Below, one piece after another: positions 10,813 through 21,400 of a stretch of DNA of 64,000 nt (its first letter is position 1; every line of letters starts with the position of its first letter). A model generated the notes under the pieces. That model did no database searches and was not told the origin of the DNA. It saw only the letters and a list, made by a program, of their open reading frames with translations. The stretch comes from Sorex araneus (taxonomy: Eukaryota; Chordata; Mammalia; Eulipotyphla; Soricidae). A program made the translations under genes and the position numbers. The stretch is from positions 216,100,500-216,164,499 of the forward strand of contig NC_073304.1 in assembly GCF_027595985.1 (NCBI RefSeq). The letters are read 5' to 3'.

Positions 10813-10849
10813 GGTCTTATTCTCTTTTTGGTTTTATTTTATTTAGTTT

Positions 10850-11027
10850 TAAATTTTATTTTGGTTTGAGGGCCACACCCAGTGATGCTCAGGGTGTGCA
10901 CTCCTAGCTCTGCACTCAGGAATTAGTCCTGGTGGTGTGCAGGGGACCATATGGGATGCTGGGGATCAAACCCAGGTTGGCTGCCTGCAAGGCAAACAGC
11001 CTCCCCGCTGGACTATTGCTTCGGTCC
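10850..11027 (-). mobile_element. SOR-type SINE
   Basis: GAGGGCCACACCCAGTGATGC to GGACTATTGCTTCGGTCCC. First of two tandemly placed minus copies. Confidence 0.85.
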
Positions 11028-11034
11028 CTCTTCT

Positions 11035-11219
11035 TGTTTTTTTTTTTTTTTTTTTTGCTTTTTGGGTCACACCTGGCGATGCACAGGGGTTACTCCTGGC
11101 TCTGCACTCAGGAATTACTCCTGGCGGTGCTCAGGGGACCATATGGGATGCTGGGAATAGGACTCGGGTCGGCCATGTGCAAGGCAAATGCCCTACCCGC
11201 TGTGCTATCGCTCCAGCCC
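11035..11219 (-). mobile_element. SOR-type SINE, full length
   Basis: A long T tract, GCTTTTTGGGTCACACCTGG, ending CTATCGCTCCAGCCCT. A young-looking copy. Confidence 0.92.
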
Positions 11220-11528
11220 TCTTCTTGGTTTTTTATCCCTCAAATTCTTCCCTCCTTGGATATAGGAATTGTGAGTGGGGCCAGGTTGAACAGTGTCCGG
11301 GGTCCAGAAGGTCCCACCACCCTCCAGCCCTTTCCCGGGCAGGACAGTGGAACCCACTCATGTAAGGACAGAGCCCATGGGAGTGACCCTAGGGACTATT
11401 ATAAACTGAATCTAGGCCCACATGCATGTACGCTTGGTTTCTTCCCTTTCCTTCTTGACACTCCACATCTCAAACCACTGGGTGGATGTGCAGAGGCCTA
11501 GGATGGACTGGTTAAAATTTCACCTTGC

Positions 11529-11630
11529 AGGGCTGAGGTAATAGTAGAGTGGGGAGGGCGTTTGCCTTGCACACGGCTGACCTGGGTTCAGTCTGCGGCA
11601 TCCCAATGATCCCCTGAGCACCCCTGGTGT
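11529..11630 (+). mobile_element. SOR-type SINE, 3'-truncated
   Basis: GGGCTGAGGTAATAGTAGAG with B box GGTTCAGTCTG. The element stops after CCCTGAGCACCCCTGG. Confidence 0.7.
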
Positions 11631-11799
11631 CCTACTCTCTGAGTCTTAGGACCCCAAGTGCTGGCAGAGAGGGATGAGGGCTGCAGGTAAGACCAGTCCA
11701 CTTTCTCAGTATCACGGGTTACTGAGAGTTGAGGGCCAGCAAAGCACCCTACGAGGAGATGCACCTACTCCCAGAAGCTTTTCACCCTGACATTGGCAT

Positions 11800-12115
11800 C
11801 AGGTCAAGCCCTTTTACATGCAAGCTTTCATCTCATTCACACAATCGACTGATCCAGAGACGTCCGTGAGCCCATATTTACAAAGTTAACACAGGGTCAC
11901 AAAGGTTTCTCCTCTGTTTTCCTTTCTTTACTTTCCCCTCCCCCTTTTTTGGTTTATGAGCCACATCTAGCTGTGCTTAGGGGTGCCAGAGATCAAATGC
12001 AGGTTGGTCGCATGCAAGACAAGCACCTAAAGCCCAGGATCATCTCTCAGGGAAGTTTAGTAATCGGCCAGAGGCAGGATTTACGCGCAGACTGGAGGGC
12101 TGTGCCCCTCCCTCA
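11800..12115. repeat. MIR remnant split by a diverged SINE
   Basis: CTTTTACATGCAAGCTTTCATCTC and GTTAACACAGGGTCACAAAG resemble MIR on the left. GTAATCGGCCAGAGGCAGGATT resembles its end on the right. A diverged minus SOR fragment (about 11945-12050) lies between. Inference from motif order only. Confidence 0.45.
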
Positions 12116-12371
12116 TCACTGCAGCCCTTTAAAGAGACCAAGTGATCCTTGGGACTGCATTAGACCTCTGCATTGTCTTTAAAACCATTGTCTTTCCCCG
12201 AGGGGCCCCTTTCATAGCCCCCTGTGGAAGAGGACGTGTAGACCTGTAATTAGCTCTATGTGCACAGGTCAAGTCCTACAAAAAAACCCTTAGCTTTGCT
12301 GTAAGCTTAATTTTCAAAGTGTTATTTCCAGGGTTGACACTGCATGGATGGCTGTTTAAAGAAATAGGGAG

Positions 12372-12558
12372 GGGGCCGGAGCGATAGCACAGCGGGTAGG
12401 GCGTTTGCCTTGCACGCGGCCGACCCGGGTTCGATCCCCGGCATCCCATACGGTCCCCCAAGCACTGCCAGGAGTAATTTCTGAGTGCAAAGCCAGGAGT
12501 AACCCCTGAGCATCGCTGGGTGTGACCCCCCCCAAAAAAAAAGCAAAAAAAAAAAAAA
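12372..12558 (+). mobile_element. SOR-type SINE, intact young copy
   Basis: Full-length copy with a pol III-type A box TAGCACAGCGGG (12385-12396) and B box GGTTCGATCCC (12428-12438), ending in CCCCCCAAAAAAAAAGC and A-rich tail. A GAAATAGGG(G)AG duplication flanks it (12361-12371 and 12559-12570). Confidence 0.95.
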
Positions 12559-12705
12559 GAAATAGGGGAGAGGCAGCATGACTCACCCCGCTTCAGAAGT
12601 TGTCCCTGTGCGTTGTCCTCTGTCCCTGTGCACTGGGCAGGTAGAGATACCCCTACAGTGGGTGGGGGTAGGAGGAATCTTCCGCTGTGCTAAGAAAGTG
12701 GGTGA

Positions 12706-12719
12706 ACAGCAGAGGGCGC
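12706..12719 (+). promoter_or_regulatory. CTCF-like motif, forward orientation
   Basis: ACAGCAGAGGGCGC matches the CTCF core CCASYAGRKGGCRS at 13 of 14 positions. It is single-copy sequence between SINEs, about 4.3 kb upstream of the SOCS7 island. Motif evidence only. Confidence 0.5.
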
Positions 12720-13063
12720 TGTAGAGCTGCAACGCCGCTGACTTGGTCCTTTGCTGGGAAATCAGCTCTAGTGCAGTTTGCAGAGACAAATCAGGACTTC
12801 TGGGTGATTTTTCAGCCTCCAGGAGTTCATTGATCTCATAGCAAATTTCTTCTTTCTTCCAGAACCTGAGGGGAAGTCTTTGGAGTCTGGCAGGAGTCTG
12901 CTGCACTCTTGTTTTTGAGGGGCTGGATGTATAGCAGGCAGTACTGGGGGGGTGGGGGGGGCAGCTGTATCTCCTGAGCTCCATTCCATCCCTTGCCCTC
13001 TACTGCACCATGAGGAAGGAGGTAACCTTAGCTAAACAATTCCCTGAACTTCAGCGAGTGCTA

Positions 13064-13199
13064 TGTTATTTTGGGGGATGAGGGGGGCACACCTGGCTGT
13101 GCTCAGGGCTTACTCCTGGCTCCTGGAGGATGATCATTATGCTATGCAGAGATTAAACCAGGCTGTCTACATTGCAAAGCAAGTGCTTTATCCACTGTG

Positions 13200-13250
<51 letters not shown>
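13064..13250 (-). repeat. Diverged SINE with (CT)n expansion
   Basis: Old minus SOR copy (GGGGGGCACACCTGGCTGTGC to TTTATCCACTGTGCA) followed by 24 CT units at 13202-13250. Confidence 0.75.
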
Positions 13251-13252
<2 letters not shown>

Positions 13253-13263
13253 CCAAGGTGCTA

Positions 13264-13460
13264 GATTGTTTGTTTGTTTGTTTGTTTGTTTGTTTTGCTT
13301 TTTGGGTCATACCCGACGATGCTCAGGGCTGACTCCTGGCTCTACACTCAGGAATAACCCCTGGCAGTGCTCAGGGGACCATATGGGATGCTGGGAATCG
13401 AACCCAGATCGGCCTCGTGCAAGGCAAACGCCCTACCCGCTGAACTATTGCTCCAGCCCC
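13264..13460 (-). mobile_element. SOR-type SINE, full length
   Basis: (TTTG)n tail, GGGTCATACCCGACGATGC, ending CTATTGCTCCAGCCCC. GRTGCTAGATT flanks both ends, a likely target-site duplication. Confidence 0.92.
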
Positions 13461-13501
13461 CGATGCTAGATTTTTTGATGCAGGATTAGGACTGAACTTG
13501 G

Positions 13502-13673
13502 TGGGGCCAGAGCGATAGCACAGCGGGTAGAGCTGTTTGCCTTGCATGTGGCCAACCTGGGTTTGATCCCCAGCATGCCATATGGTCCCCTGAGCAAAGC
13601 CAAGAGTAATTCCTAAGTACAGAGCCAGGAATAAACCCCTGAGCATCACCAGATGTGACCCCTCCAAGAATAA
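13502..13673 (+). mobile_element. SOR-type SINE, full length
   Basis: GGGGCCAGAGCGATAGCACAG with a one-base insertion after GGTAGAGC, ending GATGTGACCCCTCCAAGAATAAA. Confidence 0.88.
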
Positions 13674-13964
13674 ATGAACTTGTACCAGAAGCTTTTCAAA
13701 TGACTGAGGTTGGATAAACCATTCTATGCTTGCCAAGGGCCACCTGAGTGCCAGGGACAGTCCTTGACACTGGACAAAGTGTGGGCAAAGATGGGCAAAG
13801 ATGGGTAAAGATCAGGTGTGCCCCTGTTCTCAAGGAGGTTAGAGTTTAGTAGGGAAGACAGATTTTATACAGTAACCCTACAAAGAGGGGGAAAAATTGC
13901 ACCTCTGCAGTGGAGGAAAGCAAACAGGTCTTTGCTTAGAGTTTGGTGAGGAGAACGTGAGAAG

Positions 13965-14080
13965 ATGCTTGATCCCCAACATCCCATATAATCCTCTGAG
14001 CAACATCAGGAGTGATTCCAGAGCACAGAGTCAGGAGTAAGCGCTCAGCATTGTTGAGTGTGGTGAAAACAAAACAACAA
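13965..14080 (+). mobile_element. SOR-type SINE, 3' part
   Basis: GCTTGATCCCCAACATCCC through GAGTGTGGTGAAAACAAAACAAC. The head is absent. Confidence 0.65.
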
Positions 14081-14277
14081 AACAACTAACATGAAAAAGG
14101 TCTGACTATAGGACTCAAAGCAGACTCTCTACTCTCTTCCCGCAATGCCCTCTCGGGTATTAAAATTGCCACATTCTGCGGGCCAGTACTTCCTCAGCCC
14201 TTATGCCTCCGACTGTCGCTAAGCACACTGTGGTCTCACCCTCGTGACCAGCCGGAAGTCTCACATCCCCTACATCA

Positions 14278-14365
14278 GGGTTTTTCCTGGCTCTGTGCTC
14301 AGGGAGTAACCCTGGTGGTGCTCTGGGAACCATATGTGTTGTCAGGGACAAAAATAAGGTGCATG
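14278..14365 (-). mobile_element. Older SINE interrupted by a younger one
   Basis: TTTTTCCTGGCTCTGTGCTC to AAGGTGCATG is the tail half of a minus SINE. The remainder resumes at 14541 with AAGGTGCATG and GGCAAGCACTTTACTC. Confidence 0.8.
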
Positions 14366-14540
14366 GGGGCTGGAGCAATAGCACAGCCGATAGGGTGTTT
14401 GCCTTGCATGCGGCCAACCTGGGTTCGATTCCCAGCATCCCATATGGTCCCCTGAGCACCGCCAGGGATAATTCCTGAGTGCAGAGCCAGAAGAAGTAAC
14501 CCATGTGCATCGCCTGGTGTGATCCAAAAAGAAAAAAAAA
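14366..14540 (+). mobile_element. SOR-type SINE nested in older SINE
   Basis: Full-length GGGGCTGGAGCAATAGCACAG copy flanked by a perfect 10-bp AAGGTGCATG duplication (14356-14365 and 14541-14550). This dates it as younger than its host element. Confidence 0.93.
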
Positions 14541-14595
14541 AAGGTGCATGAAAGGCAAGCACTTTACTCACTATATTTTCACCCTTCCTTTTCCT

Positions 14596-14764
14596 TTTTT
14601 TTTTTTTTTAATTTTTGGGCCATATCCAGCTGTGCTCAGGACTTATTCCTGGTTTGATGCTCAGGAATGACACTTGGCTAGGCTTGGCAGGGACCATCTT
14701 GGGGTGACAGAAAATTATATCGAGGTTGACCGATCCCTACGTGCTGTTTTATCTCTCTGGCCCC
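14596..14764 (-). mobile_element. SOR-type SINE, old copy
   Basis: T-rich tail, TTTGGGCCATATCCAGCTGTGC, ending TTATCTCTCTGGCCCCC. A further diverged minus copy may follow at about 14770-14965. Confidence 0.75.
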
Positions 14765-14989
14765 CACTTTTTTGTTGTTTTTGTTTTTGTCACGCACACT
14801 TGGTTGCAGTGCTCACGGGGTGAAAGTGAGGGTCCAGTACTTGCACAGCTGCTCAGTGAGGGTTGCACTCTTTGGCTGATGCAGCGTGAACAGATTATGA
14901 GGCGCTAGTGGAACTGTGCCAGGGATCTAACTCTGGCTTGTCCGGCTGGTGATTTTGCCACTGAGCCTCGGGCCCTAAGAAGCTTGCTC

Positions 14990-15095
14990 TGATTTGATCT
15001 TTTCAACATGACTGCGAGTAAGCAAAGCAACACTTATCTGTACAGATGAGAAAGCGGAGCTCTACGGGGTTGAGTTGCTGGCTCACGCAGACTTG
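14990..15095. repeat. Probable MIR fragment
   Basis: ACACTTATCTGTACAGATGAG, AAAGCGGAGCTCTACGGGG and TTGCTGGCTCACGCAGAC follow the MIR core order. Confidence 0.5.
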
Positions 15096-15162
15096 TGAAA
15101 ATCAACTGTGAACATTTCAGGAATTTTGCAATTAACACAGTGACTATTAAAAATTAAATGAA

Positions 15163-16019
15163 AGGGCCAGGAGATGGTTCCGTGGTGAAGCACCTGCCTT
15201 GCAAGTCCGAGGGCGCGAGTTCCATCCACAGTGCTGTGTGATGTTGAGTCACAGTCTGGCAGCTGGGCGGCTGGAGCCCCAGGGCTCTCTTTGTCTGTGG
15301 CTGGTCGTGGGTGTCAGCGATGTCTGGCCACATGGTGGTTAAATGTGTGTGAGCTCTGCAGTCAGATGTGGGACCCCTGTGAACACTACCACCCAGAAGA
15401 CACGTACCCACGCTGGCCATCACAACAGTCTCCACCAGTGGGAGTAAATTCCTTCTCAATTTGTGGACCCAAAGAGATGGCACAGTGGGGAAGACAGTTG
15501 ATTAGCACGCAGTCATCCCTGGTTTGATCCTTGATACTAAATATGGTTCCCTGGGACTGGAGTGCACTCAGGAATTACTCCTGGCAGTGTTCAGGGAAAC
15601 CATAACTGCCATTCTATCACTCCAGCCTGTATTCTTTAAGTTGTTATTCTAGCTGCATGATGAAAATCCACGATAGTATCTGGCACTAATCTCTTCCTAA
15701 GTGCTCACTGTAATTAACTAGGTAACCTGAAATCAACCACAGTGGAAATATTTACAGCATAGTTATGGGAAAATGCTACAACTTAGGGCTTTGTTTTTTG
15801 GTGATTATCTAGATCTAAGAAAGTGATGAAGAAAAAGATAACAATTAGGATTAAATGTAATGTTTTGGGGCTAGCGATGTTGCCCAATGATAGAGCACAG
15901 GTCTTGCAAACTAAAACCTGACTTTGACCCCAAGCACCACCATGTAATGAGAGCGCCCTAACACCCCACTCCTCCAACCCCCCTCTAGCCCCTGGTGACA
16001 AAAGCTAAGTAAAATAAAA
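15163..16019 (+). repeat. Cluster of diverged SINE pieces
   Basis: Plus fragments at 15163-15240 (GGGCCAGGAGATGGTTCC), 15466-15560 and 15866-16019, and a minus fragment at 15563-15629 ending CTATCACTCCAGCC. Each retains recognisable SINE blocks but little else. Confidence 0.6.
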
Positions 16020-16076
16020 ACAGATGAGTGTATTATATATAATCATTACATCATAAATAGCACAAAAACTGAAAAA

Positions 16077-16432
16077 GTGGAGGTGGAGAGATAGTACAGC
16101 AGGTAAGGTGAGGCACTTGCCCTGCACACGGCCAACCCAGGTTTGTTCCCTGACACCCCATATGGTCTCCTAAACAATACCAGATTGGCCTTGAGCACAA
16201 AGCCAGGAGTAAATCCTCAGCACATCTGGAGCTGATCCTCTCCAGAGAGAGAGAGAGAGAGAGAGCTCAGTGGGCTCAGGGCCTGCTTTGCACAAAGGAG
16301 GCCCAGGTTTGACTCCTGGCATCACATGATCTCTCTTGCACCTCCAGAATGATTCCAGAGCACCAAGCTAGGAGCAGCACCTGTGCACTGCTGGTTGTGG
16401 TCCCCAAACCAAAAATAAATTAGAAATAAATG
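16077..16432 (+). repeat. Two SINEs joined by a (GA)n tract
   Basis: A SINE at 16077-16245 (GGTGGAGAGATAGTACAGCAGG), a (GA)n run at 16243-16266, then a second related element with GCTTTGCACAAAGGAGG and TGGTTGTGGTCCCCAAACC. Confidence 0.75.
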
Positions 16433-16587
16433 ACTGTCTTTGTTTATCCGTTTTCCTTTTACATTGATAGAGGAAAACACAATAGAGGAAAACATCAACG
16501 GACATTCCTGTCACAATTACATGCCTTGGCCAACTGAAACCACAAGCAGAGTACCTGTGTGAGAGCTAGAAAGGAGTCAGTGAAAGA

Positions 16588-16688
16588 ATGGACAAGGAGA
16601 GATAGTACAGATGGGCCCTGAGCACAGAGTCAGGGGTAAGCCCAAGCACCACCGGCTGTAGCCCCCAAACAGAGCAAACAAATAAAAA
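16588..16688 (+). mobile_element. SINE with internal deletion
   Basis: Head GGAGAGATAGTACAG fused directly to GGGCCCTGAGCACAGAGTCAGG. The B-box region is missing. Confidence 0.65.
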
Positions 16689-16979
16689 GTCAATGAAAGG
16701 ATTCTGTGAGAATGAGTAATAGGAATTTGCGATTGCATATTGCTATTATATGTAACGGATGTGCCACGAATTCTCAGTAAAAAAAAATATTTATGTGCAT
16801 ATATTCTCCTTCTCCCTCCAGGCAGTAGACTGTCCAACACTCTTCTGGATCGACAATACATTATTCATGTGTGAGTCCATAAATATTCACAGGATGCTAA
16901 GGAGGTTCAGATTAGCCAATAAAGAAATTGGCCAAGGTCAGACTTGGAAAGCGGCACAGGAGGGACCAGACGCAGGGAG

Positions 16980-17438
16980 GATCCACACTCCCAGGGCCCG
17001 CGGCTCCCTACGAGGGTCTGTTCAGGTTTTCCAGGGCCGCTGCACCTGACCCACAGGGCTGGCCTGGGCCTGTGCGCCCGGGAAGTGAAAAGCACGGGTC
17101 GGGGGCCGGCGACCAATAGCCAAGCCGAGCTGCCGCCCCCGGCCAATAGCAGCCCGGGCCGCGCTATACGTCACGCCCCGAGGCGGCCGGTGCGCGCACG
17201 CCCCCGGGGAAAGGGGCGTGGCGAGGGCCTCCCGGAAGTGACGCTGCCGGGGGCGGTCCTCGGCTGCGGCGGCGCGCGGCCTGGGCTTGCGCTGCGCCCG
17301 CGCGCCCCCGCCCCCCTCCAGGAGGCCGAGGCCGCGGCGGCCGTTAGCGCTGTCGCTCCGGGGGCCGCGGCGGGCGGGGCTCCGGCGGGGCCCGGCCTAG
17401 TCCCAGCCCAGCCCGGCTCCCAGCCGCCCGCCCTCCCG
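16980..17438 (+). promoter_or_regulatory. SOCS7: SOCS7 CpG-island promoter and 5' UTR
   Basis: CpG density rises sharply here and stays high to about 18750. Visible motifs are CCAAT at 17113 and 17143, a CRE/ATF-like TACGTCAC at 17167-17174, an ETS-like CCGGAAGTGA near 17232, and GC-rich KLF/Sp-type boxes (GGGGCGTGG, GGGCGGGGC). No TATA box is placed convincingly, so dispersed initiation after 17175 is likely. From at least 16944 to the ATG the coding frame has no stop, so sequence alone does not exclude a non-AUG N-terminal extension. Confidence 0.8.
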
Positions 17439-18460
17439 ATGCAGGGGGCCGAGCTCCGGGATGGCGAGGCGGCGGCGGCGGCCGCTTCGTACCGCGTCTT
17501 GAGCCGCCTGCTGGGCTATGGAGAGGCGGCCCCCGAGCCAGGCCCGCCGCCGCCGCCCCCGGGCCATGGCCCCCCGCCGCCCCCTTTCCTCGCGCGGCCC
17601 GGCCCGCGGGGCTCGCGGCCGCCGCAGCTGATGGTGTTCCGCAACGTGGGGCGGCCGCCGGAGGAGGAGGACGCGGAGGCGGCCCCGGAGCCGGGACCCT
17701 CGGAACTGCTGTGTCCCCGGCACCGCTGCGCGCTGGACCCCAAGGCCCTGCCCCCGGGACTGGCGCTCGGGCGGACGTGGGGCCCGGCGGCCGGACTCGA
17801 GGCGCAGTTGGCGGCCCTGGGGCTCGGGCAGCCGGCGGGGCCGGGGGTCAAGACGGTCGGCGGGGGCTGCTGCCCGTGCCCGTGCCCCCCGCAGCCGCCG
17901 CCGCCGCCGCCGCCGCAACAGCAGCAGCAGCAGCAGCCCCCGCCGCTGGCCGCCGCCCCGCAGGCCGGGGAGGACCCCACGGAGACGAGCGACGCGCTGC
18001 TGGTCCTGGAGGGTTTGGAGTCGGAGGCCGAGAGCCTGGAGACGAACAGCTGCTCGGAAGAGGAGCTCAGCAGCCCGGGCCGCGGAGGAGGAGGAGGAGG
18101 CGGCGGCGGCGGAGGAGGAGGGGGCGGCCGGCTCCTGCTGCAGCCCCCCGGCCCCGAATTGCCCCCGGGGCCCTTCCCGCTGCAGGACTTGCCCCCTCCG
18201 GGCCGCCTGAGCCGGGGGGAGCCGCCGCCGCAGCCGCCGCCGCCCCCGCCGCCCCCGGGGCCGCTCCGGCCGCTGGCGGGCCCGTCTCGGAAGGGCTCCC
18301 TCAAGATCCGCCTCAGCCGCCTCTTTCGCACCAAGAGCTGCAACGGCGGCTCGGGCGGCGGCGACGGGGCCGGCAAGCGGCCCTCGGGGGGCCTGGCGGC
18401 CTCCGCCGCGAGCCTCACGGACATGGGCGGCTCTGCGGGCCGGGAGCTGGACGCGGGCAG
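17439..18460 (+). CDS. SOCS7: SOCS7 exon 1: low-complexity N terminus
   Basis: Starts [10 protein letters not shown], with a weak initiation context (C at -3). The internal ATG at 17631 also has C at -3 but G at +4, so both could be used. Long Pro, Gln and Gly runs are present: (CCG)n then (CAG)n at about 17892-17937, and a GGA/GGC Gly run at about 18084-18126. The conserved block [20 protein letters not shown] resembles a basic motif. The donor is AG|GTGAGC. Open frames on the opposite strand are composition artefacts. Confidence 0.93.
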
Positions 18461-21400
18461 GTGAGCCCGGCGCGGGTGGGTGGGTGGGCGGGCGGGCTCC
18501 CGCGGGTTGTTTGGATTTCTGCTGCTCCCGCGCCCCCCGACCATTCTTCGAGGGGCTTCTCCCGGGCAGGCGGCTCCGGCGGGGGTGGCCGGGCTCGTCG
18601 TGGGAGCGGCTTTCACTGCCCACAGTGGCCGCTGCCCTGCACGCTTTCTTGGCAGCTGTTGGCGTCTCCCCCAGGCCGGGCGCCGGTCTGAGCCCGGGCC
18701 TCTGCCCCGGGCCTCCTCGCTTGTCAGGTTCCCCCCCGCCCCGAGGCGCTCCGTCCACTCACGGACACTGCCCCTTGGCAGCGAGGCGGCCGAAAATGTT
18801 TGCCGGTGGGGTGGGGGGCGCAGAGTTGGTGTTGGGTTTGGGTCACTGACCCCTCTGTGTCGCGCGCGGCACCCACCCCCGGCCAGGGATGCAAGGGCCC
18901 CGACAAACCCATGCGGGGATAGGCCCGCCAGCAAGTGTCCGTCGGGTTTTCATGTCTCCCCGGTCAGTTTTCCCTCGGCGGAACTGTGATCTCAAGCCCG
19001 TGAGCATGGGAGAGAGCCGGGCTTGGAGTCCGGTGAGGATCCTGGGTAGGAGCCGTGGAGGTGGGTGCAAATGCCAAACGGACGTTTTTTTCTGAAACCG
19101 TTTTTTTTTTTTTTCCGCCTTTCCAAAGAGCGCACAGTTTTGGGGTGTCCAGTGCCAGACTCATGATACCTGCAGTTGTGTTGGTGAGGCCTCCCTGGAG
19201 GTCACTGTCATTGTGGTTTGTGCCCCGCAAGTGGGGACCGAGAAAGATGAAAACTGGTTTTGTTGATGGAACCTGGAGACACTGGCAGCCACAACTCGAG
19301 GCTGAAGAGGAAATAGTTGTGTAATTGTGAGCTTTACCAGGCAGCAAAAAATCACTGGAGACCTTTGGGGAAAGACTAGGAGATCCCAAGCCCCAGGATT
19401 TGAATTTTCCAAAATCCATGCCCCCCCCATTTGCTTCTGAAGAACTTCTTTTGACTTCTTTTTCCCTTTTAAAAAAAAAATTGTTTATGGTGTTTGGGTG
19501 AACCCAGGGCCTCTTGCCTTTGTACCCCTGGCCCAGGGGTTTCACTTCTTGTTTCAAGGGAGCTTGGATGTTCCTGACAGACCAGCCCAGACCCATGCTC
19601 CCAAGGAAATCTGCTTCCGTATGCCGCTCCAGTGAAGGCCTGCAAGGCACCTCAGGTCTGAGAAGGTGTGCGGCTGCCGAAACGGCTTATTTGTCGTAGG
19701 CTCTGCTGTTGATGCTCCACTTACTCAGCACAGATGAAATGTTCATCAGATGGCGGAGGGCAGGAGTGAAGCTATGGGTAAATGACACAGGTTGGATTGC
19801 TAATTTTCTTGTGGTTCCATATTGACCAGGATTTGGTCTAAGATTCCAGAGACGCCAACTCTGAGGGGTGGCGTGAAATTAGCTGCTTCGTCTAATAGAT
19901 TAGGAAAAGGAAAAGGCAAACAACGTTAAATGGGTTTTTGCCTTTGGAAGCAGAATTTAATGGTCATTGGCTGCTCTGTCCCCAGCCCTCCACTCTAAGC
20001 ACAATACAGATTTCTGCTGCCGAGCAAATTGGGCTGTAGCTCTGCAAAGAAGCTTAGTTCAGGGCACTGGAGAATTACATTTTTTGGTCCAAGGGCTTTT
20101 TCTGATGAACTGGAGAAGCGCTGCTATTTGTGTACGAACGTTCGGTTGGCTGCTGTTACAGGCCTGTGGAACAGAGAATGGGAACATCTACGTTCCCATT
20201 TAGAACACCAGGATCAGCTGTGCGGTGCTGGCCAGACTTCTCTTCGTACTTGCCCTTTGTTTTCATCTGTAAATTGGGAGTGATCCCTGTCCTGTTCCTC
20301 TTACGGAATGGCGGTAACTGAAACCAAGATGGAATATTTTGTGCTTTTGGAGAAGTACTGAGATTGAACTGGTAGCGTTGTCTCCCCCCACCCCCACTTT
20401 AGGATTTGGTACTGTTAGATTTGCTTGTTAGCTTTCCCACAGCTTACTATGTGCCAGTCTTGCTGGCAGCCTCGCAGCTGTGAGAAGCTTGGTAAGTCTG
20501 GCCAGGGTAGTTGTGATTTCTGCGGATCTGCACCTCCTAAGTTCGCCCTGTTGGGAGCAAGAATGAGTTTGGGTCTTTAATTTGTTCCTTATTCCGATTG
20601 GTAAGGACTCATAGCTTCTAGCTGTGACAAATGTCAGTTTTGCCAGAAGATACATGCCTTTCTCTCCTTACCGTTGCTGGCGTTAATTATGGGGTTCTCT
20701 TGTCTTTGCTGTGTAATTTGGAGCTTTCACAGTAGCCTCTGGGAATGATTCTCTCTGCTCTTCTCTGGTCTACCACAGCCCAAGCTAGGAATTTTGTACT
20801 TCCTCATTCTGTAAGCCTCACCAGTGCCCACATCTTCACGGTCTGTGGTGTGCCAAGGCGGCCTGCCTGCATAGAGAGCCCCAGATCTACTGAGCTCAGA
20901 GAACTTTCTTCTCTAAGAAAGTCGGCTCACCCACTGATCAGGCTTCTGTTCTGGAGAACTGGGCTGGCTTTGCCTTGTTACACGCATTTGTTGGAATTCA
21001 TAGTTGGGCTTGACGCCTGTGGGCCTTAGTGAAATATAGAATTGCTATTTCAAGAAAGCCAGTGAAGTTCTCTGGTCTGTTTCACATATGCTCAGCTGAC
21101 TGTCTTTCTTTGTATTTGGTGAAGAATCGTATTTGAGCTCACTATTTTGAATTAGCACATAATACACACCTGGTTGGAAATGAGTACCTTGTTCGTTTTT
21201 CAAGGCTTGTTTTTTCCAAGTTTATACTTAAGGCAATTACTGGCAATCGTTAATCTATGAGGTGGAAAAATGGAGAACAGTGCTGTAGTGGTTTCCTATC
21301 TATTTGTTTAGGAAAAGAGAATTCTGGGGAGAGAGGCAGGCTGTCTTGGCATCAGTTTGGGGCCCTGCTGTCATGGACAGACCTGGCAGACATGAGAAAG

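Larger units (their letters stand above)
9421..16900. other. Intergenic interval between GPR179 and SOCS7
   Basis: No coding exon recognised. Contents are SINEs of several ages, MIR fragments, simple repeats and one CTCF-like motif (12706-12719). The genes are divergent, so any GPR179 5' UTR lies at its left edge and the SOCS7 promoter at its right edge. Confidence 0.7.

Noticed and set aside
17397-18934. Two antisense open frames of 453 and 472 codons over SOCS7 exon 1
   Set aside because: Stop codons are rare in such GC-rich DNA on every frame. The translations are low-complexity Arg/Gly/Pro and the sense frame is the known SOCS7 protein.
18480-18989. Open frames just after SOCS7 exon 1
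   Set aside because: They lie in the CpG-island part of intron 1, beyond a strong donor that joins correctly to exon 2.
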